In this document: in pieces, positions 24,036-31,182 of the stretch
Position numbering within the stretch: the stretch's first letter is position 1
How the letters are laid out: each line of letters begins with the position of its first letter
Source: Bacillota bacterium
GTDB taxonomy: Bacteria > Bacillota > Clostridia > Christensenellales > Christensenellaceae
Assembly (NCBI GenBank): GCA_023393165.1
Contig: JAEWMJ010000061.1
Coordinates: forward strand, 1-49,469
Reading direction: 5' to 3'
DNA length: 49,469 bases
Position numbers and translations under genes: made by a program
Notes under the pieces: model-generated
What the model was told of the DNA's origin: nothing
Database searches by the model: none
The model's input: the letters and a program-made list of their open reading frames with translations, nothing else

Positions 24036-24263
24036 ATGTTTACTGATAACATCCCGATAGACGTTTTAAAAAAGATATTATCTACGGCTGCCGATGAAGC
24101 GATGCTGAATTATACAAAAGCTGCTGAATTAGCAGGACTAACTTTGTCCGAAGACGACTTAAGGTTAATAACTATGTCCGCGAGCGTAACCGAAGCGTAT
24201 ATTGGCAGCCTTATTAAGCAGATTGACGGCTACCAAGCGATTACTCAGAAGAACAGGGGCTAG
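24036..24263 (+). CDS. Small rightward phage ORF
   Basis: A 75-residue helical acidic protein (MFTDNIPIDVLKKILSTAAD...LTMSASVTEAYIGSLIKQID-type). GGGAGGTG precedes the ATG and a TATAAT box lies 28 bp upstream, so it is well supported as a gene. It runs against the surrounding leftward early genes and its end overlaps the next gene by 23 bp tail to tail. No domain recognised. Confidence 0.6.
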   Translation: MFTDNIPIDVLKKILSTAADEAMLNYTKAAELAGLTLSEDDLRLITMSASVTEAYIGSLIKQIDGYQAITQKNRG

Positions 24264-24612
24264 TTCGCATAGCGTCGAGTTCGTTTGCTATGATTTGCTC
24301 AAGATGCTTTCGCATTTCTTTTAAAACGCCATTCTCAAACTCGGACGATGGAGCCGCTTTAATCAGTCGCCCGACTTCTTCCCCAAGTTGGGCGACCCTC
24401 TCTCGCAGTACTTTTATGGTCTCCGTTAACGTCGGTCCTTCCGAAATCTCGCTCGCCCTATCTGCACCAGCATTAAACGCCACATGTATCACTTCAGTTA
24501 ACAAGATGATCTCTTTCGGAGATAACTTGCATAGCAGATCGTCGGGTACGCGGTTCATGATGTCGTTCAATGTGGATGCTTTTTCATAAGCCTTTTTAAG
24601 ATGGTTTTCCAC
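24241..24612 (-). CDS. Helical phage early protein
   Basis: A 123-residue protein with predominantly helical, Leu/Glu/Lys-rich sequence (e.g. LRERVAQLGEEVGRLIKAAP). The upstream ATG at 24618 sits only two bases from AGGAGG; a GTG at 24612 has the correct 8-nt spacing, so I prefer that start. It is the first gene of the leftward early block beyond the two XRE genes. Function unknown. Confidence 0.55.
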   Translation of the reverse strand: MENHLKKAYEKASTLNDIMNRVPDDLLCKLSPKEIILLTEVIHVAFNAGADRASEISEGPTLTETIKVLRERVAQLGEEVGRLIKAAPSSEFENGVLKEMRKHLEQIIANELDAMRTSPCSSE

Positions 24613-24665
24613 TCTCATTTCCTCCTTTCCTCACTTTTGCTTCGCCCCACATTTTGGGGCCAACC

Positions 24666-24881
24666 TCACGCGATCCCGTTTTTGGGGAAGTACAGGTGCA
24701 TTTTCTCCGGATCGCCTTTTATTACTTCCACAATCCTATATTGCAGACTTAGCGTCGGATCAGCCTTTGCGTTCAGCACCCTCGAAAAATGCGTTTCAGA
24801 ACAGCCGGCTTTTTGGGCGACGTCTCTGTTTTCATATCCTGCGGCCATTATTGCGCCGCGCAAGTATGCGAAGCGTTTCAA
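24666..24881 (-). CDS. Small XRE-type Cro-like regulator
   Basis: A 71-residue HTH protein (NRDVAQKAGCSETHFSRVLN is the helix-turn-helix). It overlaps the stop of the upstream XRE gene by 4 bp, so the two are co-translated from the leftward promoter. It could be the Cro- or excisionase-like partner in the lysis/lysogeny switch. Confidence 0.7.
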   Translation of the reverse strand: MKRFAYLRGAIMAAGYENRDVAQKAGCSETHFSRVLNAKADPTLSLQYRIVEVIKGDPEKMHLYFPKNGIA

Positions 24882-25123
24882 TTTCGTACACTCCTATTAA
24901 GTTCTTCTAACGATTTTTGATAATCCTTTTCTGCATCAATAATCGTTTCCAAAGAGAGATTGAATACTTTAGCCAATCTCTCCATGACAGAAAGGCTCAT
25001 ATCTTTTTGCCTTACTCCTTTTTCAATGTAGTTGTAATATTGCTGGCTAAGGCCTATTTTTAATGCAACATTTTGTTGTGATAGTTTATTCTGTTCTCTA
25101 AAATTTTTTAAATATGTTCTCAT
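24878..25123 (-). CDS. XRE-type early regulator (Cro-like)
   Basis: An 81-residue XRE protein (KNFREQNKLSQQNVALKIGL, SQQYYNYIEKGVR) that is the first leftward gene of the immunity region, opposite the repressor. In this position such genes act as Cro. It is under the strong promoter at 25166-25194, which the operators would silence in the lysogen. The ATG at 25123 follows GGGG with six bases; an in-frame ATG at 25135 is possible. Confidence 0.78.
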   Translation of the reverse strand: MRTYLKNFREQNKLSQQNVALKIGLSQQYYNYIEKGVRQKDMSLSVMERLAKVFNLSLETIIDAEKDYQKSLEELNRSVRN

Positions 25124-25141
25124 GTCGCGCCCCATTTATAA

Positions 25142-25185
25142 AACGTTTTGTTTTGATCTAAATTCAATATACAACGTTTTGTTTT
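25142..25185. promoter_or_regulatory. Immunity-region operators (two 13-bp direct repeats)
   Basis: AACGTTTTGTTTT occurs at 25142-25154 and 25173-25185, 31 bp apart (three helical turns). The second copy lies between the -35 and -10 boxes of the early promoter, the first just downstream of -10. This is where a CI-like repressor or Cro would act. Confidence 0.75.
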
Positions 25186-25194
25186 ATATGTCAA
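25166..25194 (-). promoter_or_regulatory. Early leftward promoter (PR-like)
   Basis: Minus strand TTGACA (25189-25194), 17-bp spacer, TATATT (25166-25171). Drives the XRE early genes and probably the whole replication block. Confidence 0.85.
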
Positions 25195-25243
25195 TAAGGA
25201 TTGATTAAATTTATTTCATTTTGTTGTATTTATCAAAAAACTA

Positions 25244-25272
25244 TTTACTACAACAAATAGTTGTGATATTAA
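25244..25272 (+). promoter_or_regulatory. Candidate repressor promoter (PRM-like)
   Basis: TTTACT, 17-bp spacer, TATTAA (25267-25272). The spacer contains the dyad ACAAC-AAATA-GTTGT (25250-25264). Both boxes are only 4/6, as expected for a weak maintenance promoter. Confidence 0.5.
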
Positions 25273-25301
25273 TAAAGCATGATTCCTTTAGGAGAAAAGA
25301 T

Positions 25302-25622
25302 ATGTTGAAATTAAAAGAATTGCGAAATATACGAAAGGTATCCCAGGAAGACGTGGCAAATTATCTGGGTATTACCCAACAAGCATACGCCAATTATGAA
25401 CGTGGTGCTAGAAAACCAGATCCAGATACCTTATCGAAGCTCGCTGACTATTTTGACGTTTCAGTAGATTACTTATTAGGTCGAAATACCACCCCCACCG
25501 GCGAAGTATTTGCACTGTCTTCCGATACCGATTACGATGACCTCCCGCCGGAAGCCATAGAAGAAATAGAACGGTTCAAAGAATTCGTTCGCACAAGGTA
25601 TCCAAAAAATCCAAAGAAGTAA
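25302..25622 (+). CDS. CI-like prophage repressor (XRE)
   Basis: A 106-residue protein with an HTH (RNIRKVSQEDVANYLGITQQ, AYANYERGARKPDPDTLSKL) followed by a short acidic C terminus. It lacks the autocleavage protease domain of lambda CI, as is common in Gram-positive phages whose repressors are inactivated by an ImmA protease, and the ImmA/IrrE gene follows 55 bp downstream. I chose the ATG at 25302, preceded by AGGAGAAAAG. Confidence 0.82.
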   Translation: MLKLKELRNIRKVSQEDVANYLGITQQAYANYERGARKPDPDTLSKLADYFDVSVDYLLGRNTTPTGEVFALSSDTDYDDLPPEAIEEIERFKEFVRTRYPKNPKK

Positions 25623-25677
25623 GTACAATTTTTCGCACAGCAATTCATTATATAATAAAAGCAAAAAGGGTTTTGAT

Positions 25678-26154
25678 ATGTTACGGGATTTGATTGAACA
25701 ACAGGCGTTCGATGATGGCGTCACCTTGGTTAGTTTTCCTTTTGAAACAGGTCCGAAGGCCGCATACTACCGGACAGAAGGATCTCTGGCGGTCGCGGCA
25801 ATAAGTTCTAACATCGAGGATCCGCACGATTGGAACGTCCAGGCCCTGCATGAAGTAAAACACCACGAGACTTGCGTTTATGACCTGGCAAAAGTGCCGA
25901 GATTGGTGCGGCAGAAATATGAGGCGCTGGCAGACCGGCGAATGCTCCGGGACTGTATGCCGCTCTGTAAAATAGTAGAAGCTTTTGAACACGGAGCCTG
26001 TAATCTTTATGATTTTGCGTATTATCTGGAGATTACCGAGGAGTTTTTTGTAAAAGGACTTTTGCTTTACCAGCAGATATGTGGCCCTTCATTCGTGTGC
26101 AGCGGATATGTAATCTTCTTCGATCCATTTTATATTTCTATGGAGAGCAAATGA
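25678..26154 (+). CDS. ImmA/IrrE metallopeptidase (anti-repressor)
   Basis: A 158-residue protein with LHEVKHHETCVYDLAK (HExxH at about residues 59-63) and a downstream E/D-containing helix (QKYEALADRRMLRDCM). Together with the CI-like repressor it forms the module in which the protease cleaves the repressor after DNA damage to induce excision. It overlaps the next ORF by an ATGA junction. Confidence 0.82.
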   Translation: MLRDLIEQQAFDDGVTLVSFPFETGPKAAYYRTEGSLAVAAISSNIEDPHDWNVQALHEVKHHETCVYDLAKVPRLVRQKYEALADRRMLRDCMPLCKIVEAFEHGACNLYDFAYYLEITEEFFVKGLLLYQQICGPSFVCSGYVIFFDPFYISMESK

Positions 26155-26315
26155 ATAAATCTAAAATTGTGAACCATTATTTCATTACCCAAAATGAATA
26201 CATCCACATTGCTGCTGACAAAGATGCTTCTGAGGAAGATATTACAGAAGCTATCGAAGTAATAAAATCAATTGAAAAAGAAATCTCAAAGGCTAATCCG
26301 GGATGGGTAAAATAG
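26151..26315 (+). CDS. Small phage ORF coupled to immA
   Basis: A 54-residue protein beginning MNKSKIVNHYFITQNEYIHI with a helical acidic middle (ASEEDITEAIEVIKSIEKEI). The ATG overlaps the immA stop (ATGA). Small genes between immA and the integrase are common in Gram-positive phages; function unknown. Confidence 0.55.
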   Translation: MNKSKIVNHYFITQNEYIHIAADKDASEEDITEAIEVIKSIEKEISKANPGWVK

Positions 26316-26328
26316 GAGGGCTGACGTT

Positions 26329-27507
26329 ATGGGCAAGCGCACAAACACCGCCGTATGGCTTGAAAAATATGATAGATGGCAGATCAAGGTATACAAAGAC
26401 GGAAAGCGCCATACTTTCACTTGTCCAACGCCCGGAAAAGAGGGTCAGCGTACCTGCAACCAAAAGGCTGACGATTTTTTGGACGACGGAATTGTGAACG
26501 GCAATACGAAACTTGATAAACTTTACGACATGTGGATCAAAGATTTAAAAATCCTGACTGGGACCAGCCACTGGTATCAGTACGAGTCTTATGGGCGTAA
26601 TTGGATCAAGCCTCTAAAAGGACACATTAAAATCAGTAAAATCGGCGACGATGATGCACAGGATATCATAAATGAAGCTTTTAAAAAGGGCAATAGCGGG
26701 AAAGGCATGTCAAAAAAATCTCTCAAAAATATTCGGAATTGCTTTATTGCTTTTATAAAATACTGCCGCAAACGGAAAAAGGCAACTAAATACATACCCG
26801 ACATAGAAGAAATCAAAATTCCGACAACCGCCGCAGAAGGTGAGCGCACTATACTTCAGCCGGAAGACATCGTGAAGGTATTCACGTCTACTGAAACCGT
26901 ACTTAACAAAAAAGTTGTTTTTGATAGATATATACATATGTATAGGCTTTATATTGTGCTTGGCCCCCGCCCCGGCGAATTAATTGCCGCGCAGACTAAA
27001 AGAGACCTGAAAGACGGCGTGCTTAATATACGTGAAAGCATAAACATAAACCATGAATTAACCCGCGGTAAAAACAAAAACGCCCGTAGAAGGAACATTT
27101 TGCATGAAATCGCAAACGGTATAATTGAAGACCAGAAGGCAATGCTTAAGTCAGAAGGTTTAATTTCAAAATATTTATTCCCGGACAAGGACGGTTTTGC
27201 AGTTAAAGAAGAAAATCTGCTAAGGCGCTGGCACAAGTTTACTGAACATAATAATATTGCACGTTGCACGCTCTACGAGCTGCGCCACACTTTTGTTTCA
27301 GTGGGAAAGAAGCTTCCGCTTGAATATTTAAAAAAGTATGTTGGGCACAGCTTAACAATGGATACATTAAAACAGTATGGTCATGACGTAGATGGAGAAG
27401 ACGCCGAAATGGCCGAATCCGTAGGCTCTGTTTTTAAAAGCATAATTGAAACGGGGTTAAAATCAGGGTTAAACGATAATGAAGAACAACAAGAAAACCC
27501 GCAATAA
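26329..27507 (+). CDS. int: Tyrosine integrase
   Basis: A 392-residue protein. The N-terminal ~70 residues resemble an arm-binding (AP2-like) domain, a SAM-like core-binding domain follows, and the catalytic domain has RPGEL (Arg I), CTLYELRHTFVS (R-H box), YVGHSLTMDTLKQYGHDVDG (GHS and the nucleophilic Tyr in KQYGH). It starts 13 bp after the small ORF with AGGAGG upstream. Position next to attR and the reconstituted tRNA-Sec gene makes it the enzyme for selC integration. The end of its coding region carries arm-type repeats. Confidence 0.95.
   Translation: MGKRTNTAVWLEKYDRWQIKVYKDGKRHTFTCPTPGKEGQRTCNQKADDFLDDGIVNGNTKLDKLYDMWIKDLKILTGTSHWYQYESYGRNWIKPLKGHIKISKIGDDDAQDIINEAFKKGNSGKGMSKKSLKNIRNCFIAFIKYCRKRKKATKYIPDIEEIKIPTTAAEGERTILQPEDIVKVFTSTETVLNKKVVFDRYIHMYRLYIVLGPRPGELIAAQTKRDLKDGVLNIRESININHELTRGKNKNARRRNILHEIANGIIEDQKAMLKSEGLISKYLFPDKDGFAVKEENLLRRWHKFTEHNNIARCTLYELRHTFVSVGKKLPLEYLKKYVGHSLTMDTLKQYGHDVDGEDAEMAESVGSVFKSIIETGLKSGLNDNEEQQENPQ
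27454..27472. promoter_or_regulatory. Right-arm integrase binding repeats
   Basis: GGGTTAA at 27454 and 27466 (12-bp period), in the last codons of int, repeats the sequence and spacing seen at 2131/2143 on the other side of the prophage; the surrounding ACGGGGTTAAAAT is also shared. Probable P' arm sites. Confidence 0.6.
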
Positions 27508-27519
27508 TAGCGGGTTTTT
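27494..27519. terminator. Bidirectional terminator between int and tRNA-Sec
   Basis: AAAACCCGC-AATAATA-GCGGGTTTTT. It ends int on the plus strand and, on the minus strand, ends transcripts leaving tRNA-Sec. It is inside the prophage, so the phage provides the tRNA gene's terminator. Confidence 0.85.
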
Positions 27520-27521
27520 CA

Positions 27522-27550
27522 ATGGCGGGAGTATGTGGGAATCGAACCCA
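27522..27550 (-). repeat. attR: 29-bp repeat inside intact tRNA-Sec
   Basis: Exact copy of 1988-2016. It overlaps the 3' portion of tRNA-Sec including the encoded CCA, so integration does not change the tRNA sequence. Confidence 0.93.
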
Positions 27551-27620
27551 CCCAAGCAGCTCTTAACCGCTCATACTGGTTTTGAAGACCAGAGGGCACA
27601 CCAGTGACCCATCTACTCCC
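27523..27620 (-). tRNA. selC: tRNA-Sec (anticodon UCA)
   Basis: The minus strand folds as a selenocysteine tRNA: 5' acceptor GGGAGTA pairs with TACTCCC, discriminator G and encoded CCA; anticodon stem CTGGT / ACCAG with loop CTTCAAA (anticodon UCA, reads UGA); long variable arm with AGCGG / CTGCT pairing; T arm GTGGG-TTCGATT-CCCAC. About 95 nt without CCA, the length of tRNA-Sec, not of elongator tRNAs. The eighth acceptor pair would be G-A, unlike the ideal 8-bp bacterial stem. It lies 3 bp after the selB stop; its 3' 29 bp form attR. It supplies Sec for the grdA and grdB UGA codons. Confidence 0.95.
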
Positions 27621-27623
27621 ATA

Positions 27624-29543
27624 TTAAAGTATGTATGCATCCCTTCCGATTAATTTCCTTAAGTCTCCCGTCCTTTGCGTAATGTTTTTTTTATCGCAGT
27701 ACTCCAAAAATGCATATGCATATTTCCGGGAAGTGGCCAGGACGTCCCTGAGCGCTCCAAGTTCGATCACTCCATTTTCCTTCTGGATCTCTTCCATCGC
27801 TTTTATTGCCCTGTTGAAAAAATCCCTGTGAAGAAATATCTGCGGATCGATGCAGACCAGGACCCTGTTGTCAAGCATGGACTGCAAAACCTGTTTGAAC
27901 AGCTCCCGGCTGCACGAAAACTTTTGGAACACATCATCCAGATTTGGAACCGCAAATCCCCCTTCCGAATAAATCCGTTCAATTTCCTGCATAATTTTCG
28001 TCTGCGCGCCGTTGTAGCGGATGCAAAAATCAAACAGCGCAGCCTTCTGTCCATCCAGCCGTATAACCTTTCTTTGGGCAAGCAGTTCCAGCACCCTGTC
28101 CGCAACCGCAATATCGGCCTGCGGGAGCAGGCGTCCGCGCAGTTCGTCTCTCCGCATACCGGCCTTAAGCGGATTTTTCGCGTGGTACTCCGCCAGCAAT
28201 TCCGTAAGGCGGTTTTCAAGATGAACCATATAACTCTCGTGTACGATGATTCTGTCCGTTATACGGACAAGCCCGGAATCGCTTTCCAGCCCCGCCGTCT
28301 CGCCGAGCAGGCGTTCCTCATCAATAAACAGGCGCCTGCCGATCCATTCCGTTGTGGCAAACCGCGGGCTGTATTCCGCTATCGCCAGAAGGATCTTATC
28401 TTTGAGCGCGCCGTTTTCCTTAATTGCAAGGGCCCGCAGCGTCTCTTTGTCCTGCCGTTTGTGTTTGGAAGGGTTTGCCTCAAGAATCTCTCCTCCGCCT
28501 ATTGTTTCTACCGGAGAATAAAACCGGACAACATAGCGGTCCCCGCTTTTGGCGGCAATCGCTTCACTCAGCCTGAGCTGCGCATAGCAGCTTTCTCCGG
28601 CTTTAAGCGAGTCCCTGTCCAGAAGCACCGCCTTGCACAAGGTATGCCTCGTCCCGTGATAAAGATGAAGCGTCGTACCATTTTCAACGGTACGGCCGGT
28701 GTTTTGCATCAGCGAAAGCCTTGCGTCCAGCATCAGCGTCTCTTCCATCGAACCGGGAGCTCCCAGCGCGTCGCCCCGCAAAACCTCGTCTTTTTTAACC
28801 GACGCCAGGTTTATCGCGACCCTCTGTCCGGCATAGGCCGTAACGGCATCCTGCCCGTGAACCTGAATCTTTCTTACTTTTGCCGTGCGCCCTTTCGGAT
28901 AGATTTCGGCTTCATCGCCCACCGAAACCCTGCCCTCGATGAGAGTGCCGGTAATCACCGTTCCGAAGCCGCCGATCGTAAACACCCTGTCCACGGGGAT
29001 CCTGAATTGCCTGTCAATGTTTTTGGGCCGCACCCCGTCCGCGATCCGGCTTATCAGCGTTTTCAGCTCCCCGATTCCCTGCCCGGTGTAGGCGGAAACG
29101 GGAACCACAGGCGCGTTTTCCAGAAATGTCCCTTTCAGCTCGCATTGCAGGTCGTACTTTACAATCTCCAGCATCTCCTCGTCGGCAAGATCGCATTTTG
29201 TCAGCACCACGATGCCGTTTTTGACGTCAAGCAATGAAAGTATTCCCAGATGTTCCCTGGTCTGGGGCATGACTCCCTCGTCCGCAGCCACCACAAGCAG
29301 CACCATATCCATGCCGCCCGCGCCCGCAAGCATGTTCTTGATAAACTTCTCATGTCCCGGCACATCGATGATGCCCGCTTTTTCGCCGTTTGGAAGATCC
29401 ATAAACGCAAAGCCGATGTCAATCGTGATCCCGCGTTTTTTCTCTTCTTTCAGCCGGTCGGTATCGATTCCGGTCAATGCCTTTATCAGAAGCGTTTTGC
29501 CATGATCCACATGGCCCGCAGTACCTATAATAATATTTTTCAT
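27624..29543 (-). CDS. selB: Selenocysteine-specific elongation factor SelB
   Basis: A 639-residue protein. GTPase motifs GHVDHGKT (residues 10-17), DVPGH (60-64) and TKCD (115-118), then EF-Tu-like domains 2-3 (GTVITGTLIEGRVSVGDEAE), then C-terminal winged helices (about residues 370-639, e.g. LRDVLATSRKYAYAFLEYCD) that bind SECIS RNA. It delivers Sec-tRNA to UGA. Start at 29543; upstream codons lack a ribosome binding site. It lies 26 bp after selA and 3 bp before selC. Confidence 0.96.
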   Translation of the reverse strand: MKNIIIGTAGHVDHGKTLLIKALTGIDTDRLKEEKKRGITIDIGFAFMDLPNGEKAGIIDVPGHEKFIKNMLAGAGGMDMVLLVVAADEGVMPQTREHLGILSLLDVKNGIVVLTKCDLADEEMLEIVKYDLQCELKGTFLENAPVVPVSAYTGQGIGELKTLISRIADGVRPKNIDRQFRIPVDRVFTIGGFGTVITGTLIEGRVSVGDEAEIYPKGRTAKVRKIQVHGQDAVTAYAGQRVAINLASVKKDEVLRGDALGAPGSMEETLMLDARLSLMQNTGRTVENGTTLHLYHGTRHTLCKAVLLDRDSLKAGESCYAQLRLSEAIAAKSGDRYVVRFYSPVETIGGGEILEANPSKHKRQDKETLRALAIKENGALKDKILLAIAEYSPRFATTEWIGRRLFIDEERLLGETAGLESDSGLVRITDRIIVHESYMVHLENRLTELLAEYHAKNPLKAGMRRDELRGRLLPQADIAVADRVLELLAQRKVIRLDGQKAALFDFCIRYNGAQTKIMQEIERIYSEGGFAVPNLDDVFQKFSCSRELFKQVLQSMLDNRVLVCIDPQIFLHRDFFNRAIKAMEEIQKENGVIELGALRDVLATSRKYAYAFLEYCDKKNITQRTGDLRKLIGRDAYIL

Positions 29544-29569
29544 CAGATTCTCCGCCAAAGCGTGCAGTT

Positions 29570-30961
29570 TTATTTTGTGTCCGCCCCATCCAGGCAGCCG
29601 GCAATGCATGCGGCGATTGCCGGAAAGTCGCTTTCCTCCAATGTGCGGACGTCCAGCATCAGCCTGTCTTTTGATATCCTCGCGATAACCGGCGTCCCGT
29701 TTTGCCTCATGCGCCTCTCCAGTTCCATTACGGAAACACCATGCGGGCATACCGACACGGCGGCGGTCGGAAGCGATTGGCCCGGCACCGAGCCTCCGCC
29801 GATCTGGCTGTATTCGTCCGCAACTTCCGCCCGACAATTTCGCGTGCTTTCCCGGATCTTCGTGCAAAGCGCGCGCGCTTTTTCCTTAAGCGTATTCAGA
29901 TCGGCCGCAATCATCCGCAGGACGGGTATTTCCCGCTCGGCCGTCCCTTCCAGATAAATCCGCAGGGTAGCTTCCAGCGCGGCCAGCGTCAGCTTGTCTA
30001 TGCGCAGCGCCCTGGCCAGATGATTCTTTTTCATTGCCTCTATATACGCCTTGCCGCCCACAACAATCCCGGCCTGTGGGCCTCCAAGAAGCTTGTCTCC
30101 GCTGAAACAGACGATATCCGCGCCGGCCGCGACGCTTTGCGGCACGGTCGGTTCGCCGGTTATACCGTACTTTTCAAGGCTTACGAGCGCGCCGCTCCCG
30201 ATATCGTTGATCACGGGTATGCCATATTTCCTGCCCAGCGATACAAACTCTTTCAGGGGCGGGGTTTCCGTAAAACCCATGATCTTAAAATTGCTTGTAT
30301 GTACGGAGAGCAGCGCCGATGTTTCTTCGTTAATGGCGGCTTCAAAATCCTTCAGATGGGTCTTGTTTGTCGCGCCCACTTCCACCAGGATACTGCCGCT
30401 TTGCTTCATGATCTCGGGTATCCGGAAGGAACCGCCAATTTCAATCAGTTCGCCTCTTGAGATCACCACTTCTTTTTGATTGGTCAGGGTATTCAGTACC
30501 AGCATGAGCGCAGCCGCATTGTTGTTGACAACAAGGGCGTCCTCCGCGCCGGTCAGCCGGGTCAGCAGGCTTTGTACATGCGCATACCGGCTCCCCCTCC
30601 CGCCGCTTTCAATATCGTATTCCAGCGTGGAATAATTCTTGGCGGCGTCAAGAATGGCGTTTGCGGCCCTCCCGCTCATAATGGCCCTGCCCAGATTGGT
30701 ATGCAGGATGATGCCGGTTGCATTGATAACGGGGCGCAGGCTCATCCTGGACTTTTTTTCAATCCGCCTGTCTGCCATCTCGAGGATGCTCTCCATCGAG
30801 GGGACTTCGGCGCAGCCGCCGGCAAGGATGCTTTTTCTGAGTTCGTCCAGAACTTCCCTGACCGCTTCGGTAACCACCGCCTGAGGCCCGTCCGGCACGC
30901 CCAGCCGGTTCAAAACTTCGTCTACTTTGGGTATCTTGCGCAGTATAAAGTTTTCATTCAT
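29570..30961 (-). CDS. selA: L-seryl-tRNA(Sec) selenium transferase SelA
   Basis: A 463-residue PLP enzyme converting Ser-tRNA-Sec to Sec-tRNA-Sec with selenophosphate. Features: ATGIILHTNLGRA (about residues 81-93), NNAAALMLVLNTL, HTSNFKIMGFTE, and the PLP lysine in CFSGDKLLGGPQAG (Lys290). Full length. selD is not in the window, so selenophosphate must come from elsewhere in the genome. Follows grdD after a 221-bp gap holding a MITE-like fragment. Confidence 0.95.
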   Translation of the reverse strand: MNENFILRKIPKVDEVLNRLGVPDGPQAVVTEAVREVLDELRKSILAGGCAEVPSMESILEMADRRIEKKSRMSLRPVINATGIILHTNLGRAIMSGRAANAILDAAKNYSTLEYDIESGGRGSRYAHVQSLLTRLTGAEDALVVNNNAAALMLVLNTLTNQKEVVISRGELIEIGGSFRIPEIMKQSGSILVEVGATNKTHLKDFEAAINEETSALLSVHTSNFKIMGFTETPPLKEFVSLGRKYGIPVINDIGSGALVSLEKYGITGEPTVPQSVAAGADIVCFSGDKLLGGPQAGIVVGGKAYIEAMKKNHLARALRIDKLTLAALEATLRIYLEGTAEREIPVLRMIAADLNTLKEKARALCTKIRESTRNCRAEVADEYSQIGGGSVPGQSLPTAAVSVCPHGVSVMELERRMRQNGTPVIARISKDRLMLDVRTLEESDFPAIAACIAGCLDGADTK

Positions 30962-31093
30962 ATTTCATCAAACCTCCGCGCTAAAAACTGAACATACCTG
31001 CAGCAAGGCGGCCATACCGCTCCTTTTATACGCCGGATCTCCCGTCAAACTCTGCCTTGAGAAAATCATAATTGAAACGGGATGATCCGTCAA

Positions 31094-31172
31094 GTAAGCA
31101 CTGATTAAATAAGGAATGTTGGATTGACGAGCCTTTTACATCCTGCAAGGAGTGAAACCGAAGGAATAGCAG
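31094..31172 (+). repeat. Partial MITE-like element (copy C)
   Basis: Starts GTAAGCACTGATTAAATAAG and includes GGATTG, GCGAG-like and GGAATAGCAGCGCT blocks shared with copy B (46799-46959); one end is missing where it runs into the grdD 3' end. The 30962-31093 remainder shows no gene. Confidence 0.6.
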
Positions 31173-31182
31173 CGCTTGCGTG

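Larger units (their letters stand above)
1988..27550. mobile_element. 25.6-kb siphovirus-like prophage in selC, head genes missing
   Basis: It is bounded by the 29-bp direct repeat. It contains a tyrosine integrase beside attR, immunity genes, a replication and recombination block, tail assembly genes, a tape-measure protein, a tail fibre, a holin and an amidase. I find no terminase large subunit, portal, head protease, capsid or head-tail connector: tail genes run directly into early genes around 14.7-14.8 kb. Structural and replication genes are leftward; the left accessory cluster and the integrase side are rightward. The integrase-proximal junction reconstitutes an intact tRNA, as is usual for tRNA-targeting phages. 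The element probably cannot make capsids by itself. Confidence 0.93.

Noticed and set aside
27675..29237. Long plus-strand open frame antisense to selB
   Set aside because: Shadow of selB; Arg/Pro/Phe-rich, no domain, no start signal.
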